Assembly: GCA_036873755.1 (NCBI GenBank)
Contig: JAVTVY010020492.1
Span: 19,772-83,771 of the forward strand
Source: Hanleya hanleyi
Taxonomy: Eukaryota > Mollusca > Polyplacophora > Lepidopleurida > Hanleyidae
DNA length: 64,000 nt
Direction: 5' to 3'
The notes under the pieces were generated by a model. That model made no database searches. It was not told the DNA's origin and saw only the letters and a list, made by a program, of their open reading frames with translations. A program made the position numbers and the translations under genes. Below are positions 57,834 through 64,000 of the stretch, one piece after another (the first letter of the stretch is position 1; the number at the start of each line of letters is the position of its first letter).

Positions 57834-59937
57834 TTACTCTGTTTTTTCAATCTCCAGACGAAGAGGAATGCCGCTCCTATCCAAAAGAGAGCAAAGGAAG
57901 TCGGTGGACTTGTCCCTCCTATCATCGTACGCTTCAAACACCTCTACCACCTGGTGCTTATTTGAAGAAGAAACTCCTTTGTCGAGGATGATCTCAACAA
58001 CTAATTGATAGTTGTAATAACGGGACAATTGGATGGACACATCTGGATCACAGTTGGCTGGAGTACCCGGCAGGGCTAGCATGTTGTACTTGTCGTGCAG
58101 ATCATCAACATCGATGGACAGGTTTTCATCGATCTGGCCCTCAATGCGCATGGCAAGGAACTCCCACCGCTTTACCTTCTCCTTCCCCTTCATCTGCTGC
58201 CACCCTTTAGGTGGCCACTGGACAACCTTGTTCCCAACGGGAATGGAAATCTGCTCGCATGCGTCCCAACCTCGCCTAGCTGGAGGCAACAGAGGAAGAC
58301 ATCCACGGCGAAGAATACATCGAGCCCGCCCCGATAACCCAGTCTGCTCCTCCGATGCACCTGGAATTTTATGAACTGTGGATGCTACTTTGTTGCCAGT
58401 TGATGTTGTTTGATGTTTATCGTTGCTAGAAGGGAGAGGGTGTTCTGTGGACATCACTTTCCTCACATCCTTAATTATTGATGTTGATGGTTTTGCAGGC
58501 GTTGATGTTTTTGAATTTGGAAACACAGATAGGGGAGTGACGACTGATGCTGGCTTGAGTGTGGCAGTTGGTGTAGATTGTGTGGCTGTATGTGAAGGTT
58601 GATTGGATGATGCCCTGGCTGACGAATGGGATGAATCGTTTGAGGATGATGGCTTTGCAGTCAAGGAGGACCTCTTTGATGATGATGATGAGGATGGTGT
58701 GTGCATGGCTGACAAGGAAGACTTCTTTGATGATGACGATGATGATGATGATGATGGTGTGTGCATGGCTGACAAGGAAGACCTCTTCGATGGCGCATTG
58801 CTGGATTTTGCAAACTTGCCGAACACTGACGATTGTCCAAATGGGCGCTTAGATGACAGGGGTCGCTTAAAAGTCCTAGGTTTCACAGTTGATAGTGATC
58901 CTTCAGCTGGTGATGTGGACTGGTCATGGATTTCTATGACCTTGGAAATCATGATGGGGGTGAGACATACTGAAGGTGTTTTCATGACCGCTGTCTGTGG
59001 TTTGTCAAGTGTTGTTCCAGCAGGTGATGCAGCTTCTCCCCTGGGCAGCTCGCCTTCCTCCAAATCTGCATCAATGTCAACATGTATGACAACATCATCA
59101 GCTCCAGAATCTTGGCCATTCCCTGCCACATCTAATGGGTACACCGGATTGATCCATCGTGTCACGGCCTCGACAAAGGCTACCTCTATCCCAAGGACTG
59201 TGGCAACCTTTGCCGACATCACTGATGTTACATCGGTGCCTTTGTGTTTTGGCTTCGTGGGAGTCTCTCCTGGTGGAACAGCTGATAACTTTCGAGCTAA
59301 AGAGCTCATGCCTCGTGGATTGAAAAGAATATTGGCTGCAATTTTCACGAAGAACCATATGCACCCACTATCTTCTGATTTCAACCACGCTGTAATACCA
59401 TCAGCATTCATGGACAGACTCTTGATGGAAAGCACCTCATCAATGCCTGGGGTTGTCGGGCTGTACTCCATCCTGACCCTCTTTGGTGATGTAGGTTGCT
59501 GGTCATCATCGTTCAGTTTGTCACCACAGTTATAAATGACCTTCCACCCCTCCTGCCATTTCCTGAAGTCTCGCCCAGATGAGTTCCCCTTTTCTGCCCA
59601 CTCACAGACCAGTTCCCGAGATCTGACAGATGCCTTTGCATTCCAACGAGGGTGAGCCGCCAGTCGTGAATAGTGTCCTGGTTTCAGGGCAAACCAGAAT
59701 CCGTTACTCTCTGCCCAGAAATCTGGTTTAAGATCTATAGCCACATCCTCATGGTCTTTCTCAACATGGGCCCTCAAGTCTACAAGTCGTCGAATTGACC
59801 GCTCAAACTCACAGAAAGGACAGATGACTTCCATGGCCCGATGGATGTTGGCCGTCAAATGATTTTTGAGCTCCCTCCGGCTTGCATAGGTGCTGCTGCA
59901 TAGCCAACATGGATGTTCCGAGGTTTTAGGTGCCATT
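57834..59937 (-). CDS. Third ORF of the gypsy element: C2H2 zinc-finger protein, function unknown
   Basis: The uninterrupted minus-strand frame could start at 59951 (705 codons), but the sequence before the sixth residue reads ATACTTTCAG/A-ATG, a splice acceptor one base before ATG at 59936, so a 700-residue product starting MAPKTSEHP from a spliced RNA is likely. In 705-residue numbering: C2H2 finger at C15-C18-H31-H37, a second at C44-C47-H62-H67, a tryptophan-rich conserved-looking part at 78-142 (DFWAESNGFWFALKPGHY; FRKWQEGWKVIYNCGD), an acidic stretch near 285-303, a Ser/Thr/Lys-rich low-complexity part about 355-480 with a repeated SSLSAMHTPSSSSS block, and a folded C-terminus about 540-705. 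There is no signal peptide or membrane segment, so it is not an envelope protein. It lies between pol and the LTR. Nucleic-acid binding is inferred from the fingers; a captured host gene is the alternative. Confidence 0.75.
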
Positions 59938-60483
59938 CTGAAAGTATGCAAACATCAAGGTAAGTGACTTCTAAAGACATTACTTGTTTCATCTGTTATC
60001 ACAAGGTTAAACAGCATTTCATCCTCTGCATTCATCATAGGCTTTGATTTGTCATCTACTCCATATTACCCCACCCATAAATTGGCACAACATGCTACCT
60101 GGCGTCATCATCACTACACTCAGTGGGAACAACCATAGCATTTCAACATACACAGGTGAGTACAGTAGAAGCAACTCTTTGCTTCTAAATGCTAAACAAC
60201 CAAGGATTTTGGGGTGATCAGTCCCTATCAAGGTTATCTTTATTGATTATAGGAGCTCTCTCCCTATGGTGCGTCCACCATCTCAGTGAAACCGCTCTCG
60301 GTTTCGTCTCGTGTATCGACCTGTATAAGCACCTATGTCTGTATCCCTTTTGGACCTCTGCCCACGAAATACCGCCAGGGGCAATATGTTGTCCTCATGC
60401 CTAAGGGTTGTATCTCAAGAACATAATGCAATGACAAACTGCTAGATGATATCTCCAGCATGGAAGAAATTCAACTGTGTACC
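59938..60483. other. Spacer between pol and the third ORF of the gypsy element
   Basis: About 545 bp without a long frame. It ends on the minus strand with the acceptor before the third ORF. AATAAAGATAACC (minus) lies near 60240 next to GGGAGAGAGCTCC. On the plus strand CAAG/GTAAGTGA (59956) and ACAG/GTGAGTAC (60152) look like donors, but no plus-strand exons accompany them. Confidence 0.45.
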
Positions 60484-61386
60484 TTAATGAGTATCATCTC
60501 GTTTAGATTTTAACATCTTTTTGTGCCAAGATGGTGGGCTTCGACCTTTGTACTGCATAAGGCGGTCAATGTGACAGACTTTTGGCTCTTGTTTTGGGCC
60601 ACTCTTCACAAGATAATTCACGTCATCAATTTTCTTCAAGACAACGCCTGGACCTTTCCACTTGCTTGTGAGTTTGTCACAAACCCCCTTTTTCTTTGCA
60701 GGAACATGTAACCAAACAGGTTGGCCAGTCTTAAGAAGCACTTTCCTTGCTTTCAGATCATAGTATCGCTTTTGATAGTCAGCCTTAATCTTGAGGGCCT
60801 TTCGAGCAGTCTCATGAACTTCCTTCAATGTATCCTGGAGTTCTAAGATATATTCGTCTGTATCCACATTCTCGTCTCCATCAACCTGAGGACGACCAAT
60901 CACAGCTTGCATGGGCAGGGTAACTTCTCTACCAAATACCATCATGTTGGGAGATTTGCCTGTAACAGAATGCTTGGAGGCCCTGTAAGCCATGAGAACC
61001 TGGGGAAGAAACTCATCCCATCTGCGCTGTTGCTTCTCACAGTACATGGTTAGCATTGTAGCCATGGTTCTATTGAATCGTTCAGCACTGCCATTTGATT
61101 GTGGTCTATATGCTGTAGTTCGTGTCTTGTCTATCCACAAGAGGTCACACAAGTTCTTAAACAGTTGGGACCCAAAGTTACTTCCCTGATCAGAATGGAT
61201 TTGTAGGGGGACCCCGAAACGACAGATGAACTCTTTGACCAATGCATCAGCGACCGTGGTGGCTTCCTGATTAGACAAGGGCACAGCCTCCACCCATTTG
61301 GTGAAACAGTCTGTTATAACCAATATGTACTTGTTCCCTTTAGCTGTCATTGGTAGAGGACCTAAAATGTCAATTGCTACCCGTTC
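60484..61386 (-). CDS. pol: Ty3/gypsy pol, integrase core and C-terminal part, after an in-frame stop
   Basis: Continues the pol frame downstream of the TAG at 61387-61389. The first ATG is at 61350 (288 residues from there to the TGA/TAA at 60484). Numbered from that ATG, the integrase catalytic triad is visible: D14 (VITDCFTKW), D54 (IHSDQGSNFG) and E90 (SNGSAERFN), with the DD35E spacing of retroviral-type integrases. The C-terminus has a GPY/F-like part (KWKGPGVVLKKIDDVNYLV) and ends in a basic tail; no chromodomain is seen. Integrase inserts the element's cDNA into the host chromosome. The product needs readthrough or is cut off in this copy. Confidence 0.9.
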   Translation of the reverse strand, partial: ERVAIDILGPLPMTAKGNKYILVITDCFTKWVEAVPLSNQEATTVADALVKEFICRFGVPLQIHSDQGSNFGSQLFKNLCDLLWIDKTRTTAYRPQSNGSAERFNRTMATMLTMYCEKQQRRWDEFLPQVLMAYRASKHSVTGKSPNMMVFGREVTLPMQAVIGRPQVDGDENVDTDEYILELQDTLKEVHETARKALKIKADYQKRYYDLKARKVLLKTGQPVWLHVPAKKKGVCDKLTSKWKGPGVVLKKIDDVNYLVKSGPKQEPKVCHIDRLMQYKGRSPPSWHKKMLKSKRDDTH

Positions 61387-64000
61387 CTATGGTTCACCAG
61401 TTAGGTATTGACCAAGTGGAGCTCGATTTCGTTGTTTAGATGTTTTACGCGCTGCGCACTGGTCACATGTGCCACAGTATCGTTCCACTTCGACCTTCAT
61501 CCCTGGCCAGTAAAATGCCTGTTGGATCCTCCCCAACATCTTATCTGCCCCAAGATGTCCAGCACTAGGAATATCATGATGATATTTGAGAACAATGCCC
61601 TTCAGGGATGTTGGAATTATAAGTTGGTATGTAACCTTTTCATTTCCGTCAAACCATTTTCGGTGTAACATACCACCGGGTGATTCAAGGCGATCCCAAT
61701 TCCTCCATAAAGTTTTCAGAGTAGAGGACTTGTGAGATATGGTCGACCATTCAGGCCGTGTTCCTTCTTCTAGGGCTAACAGTATTGGTCCTGTATTTAT
61801 ATCATCCAGTTGCTGAAGCCGAACCTCTGATGGACTCCACCCTTCGAGAGACATGTGATTCATCTTCAAATCATCTGTGTGTACTGTCTGTTTGGCCCTT
61901 GTTGTTACACGTATTGCCTCCTCAAAAGATGTTTTATTCTCACAAGAATCGGAACATAGGACCCCTGTATCATTTGGACTGTCATATTCATCATTGCCTC
62001 TTTGCTGTGTGATGCAAGCCTTGCATGGACTTCGAGACAAAGCATCTGCATTACCATGACTACGTCCTGCCCTATGAATCACATGTAGGTCATAAATGCA
62101 TAGCTCCTGCAGCCATCGTGCAACTTGTCCTGTTGGATTTTTTAGATTCCTCATCCAGCTCACAGCTGCGTTGTCAGTTCGAAGGATCACGTGCTGTCCG
62201 TAAAGGTAAGTATGGAAATGACGAAGTGCTGTGATAACTGCTAATAGTTCTTTCCTGGTTACACAGTATACCTTCTCTGGTTTACTCAATGCCTTGCTCA
62301 TGTAAGCAATAACCCTTTCAGTACCATCCTGTACCTGTGATAGAACAGCGCCGAGAGCTTGGTCACTTGCATCTGTGTCAAGGATGAACTGTGATCCAGG
62401 AACAGGATATGATAAGATAGGTGCTGTTGTGAGAGCCTCTTTCAGAGTTTGGAAGGCATTTTGACACTCATTCGTCCATTGGAACTTGAAACCTTTCTCA
62501 GTGAGTCTATGGAGAGGTCGTGCTACAGCTGCAAACCCTGACACGAATTTCCGGTAATACGAGCACAGCCCCAAGAAACTTCGAACATCTTTTGCTGTTT
62601 GTGGCAGAGCCCAATCTCGTATTGCTGATATTTTCTCAGGATCTGTATGTATCCCTTCAGAGGAAACAACATGCCCAAGGAATTTAACACTTTTCTGGAA
62701 GAAAGTACACTTTGACGGCTTCAATTTCAAATGTGCGTCTTTTAGCCTCTGGAAAACTCTTTCCAATCGTCTCAGACACTGATTGATGTCCTCACCCCCG
62801 ACGATGATGTCATCCATATAAATCAGACAATCGTTCCATTGTAGACCACGCAAGACATCCTCCATTAATCGTTCAAATGTTGATGGTGAATTTGCTAATC
62901 CAAAAGGCATGACAGTAAACTGGTACAAGCCCTGAAAGGTAGTGAAAGTAGTCTTGCCTCTGTCTTTCTCAGAGACTGGGATTTGCCAAAATCCAGAGTT
63001 AAGATCCATACAACTAAACCAACGTGATCCAGCTAGGGCATCCAAACATTCGTCTATTCGGGGTAATGGATATGCATCTTTGACTGTAACGTCATTTATC
63101 CTTCTGTAATCTACACAGAAACGTGTTGTCCCATCCTTCTTTGGACAAAGAACAATCGGCGATGCCCATGGGCTATTAGAAGGCTCAATGACTCCATTGT
63201 CCAACATTTTCTGAAGTTCAACTTTTACTGTTTCTCGTTTTCCAAATGGCAATCTACGGGGAGCCTGTTTAATTGGAGCCGCTGACTCCGTGTTTATTGT
63301 GTGCTCTACTCGATCAGTTCTACCTAGATCCACTGATGATTTGGCAAACACATCCTGGAATTTCAATAGTAAAGAAGCAAATTGTTCTCTTTCCTCTTTT
63401 TCCAGATGAAGTGAACTTCGTTTCCATAAATCTGCCAGGTAGTCTGGGAGACACTGTGATGCTAATTCATCTGTAGGATTATCTCCATCTGTATTAGTAG
63501 CCATGACTGGGCGATTATCCTCGTAGCAGGATCGACATGTTCCTAATCTTGTGTTTTGGTACAATACAACATCACTGTCTCCGTGATTTATTACTAGAAT
63601 GGCCTGCTTTGCGGACTGCGTATCAACAATACCCTGCACTACCTGGACATTCTTCTTTGCAAGTAATTCCTCTGAGGCTTCTATGATCCCTGTTGGATAG
63701 AGGTGTTCTCTCTGTGGTATATCAACTGGAATACAGCAGACAGACCTTGTAGGAATAGTGGTTTGATCATGCACTTGTACATTACATGTCATCTCTGCTT
63801 CTCCCCCCACCCAACATTGGATATCTGCCCCTCGAGTCCTAAGTTTCATCCACTTATAGTCAATCTGTTGTATGTGTTCCAGTAGGAAATCCTGACCGAG
63901 TATTCCTTCAGTGGTTATTTCACAAACCGTGATAGCCTGCTCGAAAGTAACACCATTAAAGTGTAGGTCAAATATTGCCCATCCATGATGCTTTATTTTC
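61387..64000 (-). CDS. pol: Ty3/gypsy pol: protease end, reverse transcriptase, RNase H, integrase zinc-binding domain (5' partial)
   Basis: The frame is open from the window edge through the ATG at 63849 to TAG at 61387. Upstream of that ATG it reads EGILGQDFLLEH, the C-terminal strand of a retropepsin, so the true start is outside the window. Numbered from the ATG (820 residues): RT about 180-380 with D282 (CMDLNSGFWQ) and YMDD at 344-347; RNase H about 485-605 with D491, E534, D559 and D602; integrase zinc-binding H2C2 at H758, H765, C795 and C798. RT copies the RNA genome, and RNase H removes the template. The order PR-RT-RH-IN defines Ty3/gypsy (Metaviridae). The frame is intact over 870 codons except for the terminal TAG, so the insertion is young. 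Confidence 0.95.
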   Translation of the reverse strand, partial: KIKHHGWAIFDLHFNGVTFEQAITVCEITTEGILGQDFLLEHIQQIDYKWMKLRTRGADIQCWVGGEAEMTCNVQVHDQTTIPTRSVCCIPVDIPQREHLYPTGIIEASEELLAKKNVQVVQGIVDTQSAKQAILVINHGDSDVVLYQNTRLGTCRSCYEDNRPVMATNTDGDNPTDELASQCLPDYLADLWKRSSLHLEKEEREQFASLLLKFQDVFAKSSVDLGRTDRVEHTINTESAAPIKQAPRRLPFGKRETVKVELQKMLDNGVIEPSNSPWASPIVLCPKKDGTTRFCVDYRRINDVTVKDAYPLPRIDECLDALAGSRWFSCMDLNSGFWQIPVSEKDRGKTTFTTFQGLYQFTVMPFGLANSPSTFERLMEDVLRGLQWNDCLIYMDDIIVGGEDINQCLRRLERVFQRLKDAHLKLKPSKCTFFQKSVKFLGHVVSSEGIHTDPEKISAIRDWALPQTAKDVRSFLGLCSYYRKFVSGFAAVARPLHRLTEKGFKFQWTNECQNAFQTLKEALTTAPILSYPVPGSQFILDTDASDQALGAVLSQVQDGTERVIAYMSKALSKPEKVYCVTRKELLAVITALRHFHTYLYGQHVILRTDNAAVSWMRNLKNPTGQVARWLQELCIYDLHVIHRAGRSHGNADALSRSPCKACITQQRGNDEYDSPNDTGVLCSDSCENKTSFEEAIRVTTRAKQTVHTDDLKMNHMSLEGWSPSEVRLQQLDDINTGPILLALEEGTRPEWSTISHKSSTLKTLWRNWDRLESPGGMLHRKWFDGNEKVTYQLIIPTSLKGIVLKYHHDIPSAGHLGADKMLGRIQQAFYWPGMKVEVERYCGTCDQCAARKTSKQRNRAPLGQYLTGEP

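Noticed and set aside
58603..59535. 310-residue plus-strand frame with Asp-rich runs
   Set aside because: It is the antisense of the zinc-finger ORF. The Asp runs are the complement of the Ser-coding triplets, and it has no domain.
59950..60160. Plus-strand donor-like sites CAAG/GTAAGTGA and ACAG/GTGAGTAC
   Set aside because: Good consensus, but no plus-strand coding or acceptor partner; they lie in the spacer of a minus-strand element.

Overview
This window is eukaryotic nuclear DNA, AT-rich and dominated by introns, intergenic sequence and repeats. Almost no long open frame lies outside the retroelement at the right end, and coding sequence is visible only as short exons bounded by splice sites. 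Several dispersed repeats point to a mollusc, most likely a gastropod. They include a SINE whose head reads (T)TTAACGTCGC...AATATTTCAGCTATAT, one copy of which carries a body with AGTCGCCTCTAACGACAAG, a combination I associate with gastropod genomes. Short ACATGTA palindromes are also frequent. The organism call is inference.

Genes. (1) On the minus strand, three exons (25551-25749, 5235-5337, 1912-2002) have matching phases and encode the start of a Dbl-homology (DH) domain, so a Rho guanine-nucleotide exchange factor gene runs leftward out of the window. A candidate alternative exon lies at 24084-24127. (2) On the plus strand, a series of short splice-bounded segments between about 30.3 and 50.4 kb (31318-31415, 37177-~37376, 38617-38822, 38904-38964, 39912-40083, 48005-48074, 48239-48357, 48448-48560, ~50148-50365) joins mostly in compatible phase. 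It looks like one multi-exon gene of a protein I do not recognise. An AATAAA follows at 50878. (3) The right end (56783-64000, minus strand) is most of a Ty3/gypsy LTR retrotransposon: the end of the protease, RT, RNase H and integrase, then a third ORF of about 700 codons with two C2H2 zinc fingers, a polypurine tract and an inferred 3' LTR of about 945 bp. The third ORF sits in the position of env and has a splice acceptor one base before its ATG. It is the most unusual feature in the window.

Repeats fill much of the rest. The left end (1-690) is a minisatellite whose unit resembles the SINE head. Other tandem arrays lie at 776-952, 8141-8468, 9660-10230, 35345-35431, 37985-38205, 39105-39572, 43034-43214 and 52740-53395. 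Non-autonomous DNA transposons are abundant. They include a Tc/mariner-type MITE family (TA target, CAGTAAT...CTAATAATTCAATCAC ends, about eight copies), a TTA-target family with AGCCC ends (20111-20497, 46089-46508), a palindromic element in two copies (2253-2731, 34404-34893), a 167-bp MITE (6751-6917), and CAGGG-ended hAT-like elements, two with clear 5-bp target duplications. Several insertions are nested: a SINE split a minisatellite, a 1.6-kb transposon split another, and a hAT-like MITE sits inside a Tc-like MITE.

Limits: exon calls rest on reading frames, splice consensus and phase matching by eye. No database search or transcript evidence was available.
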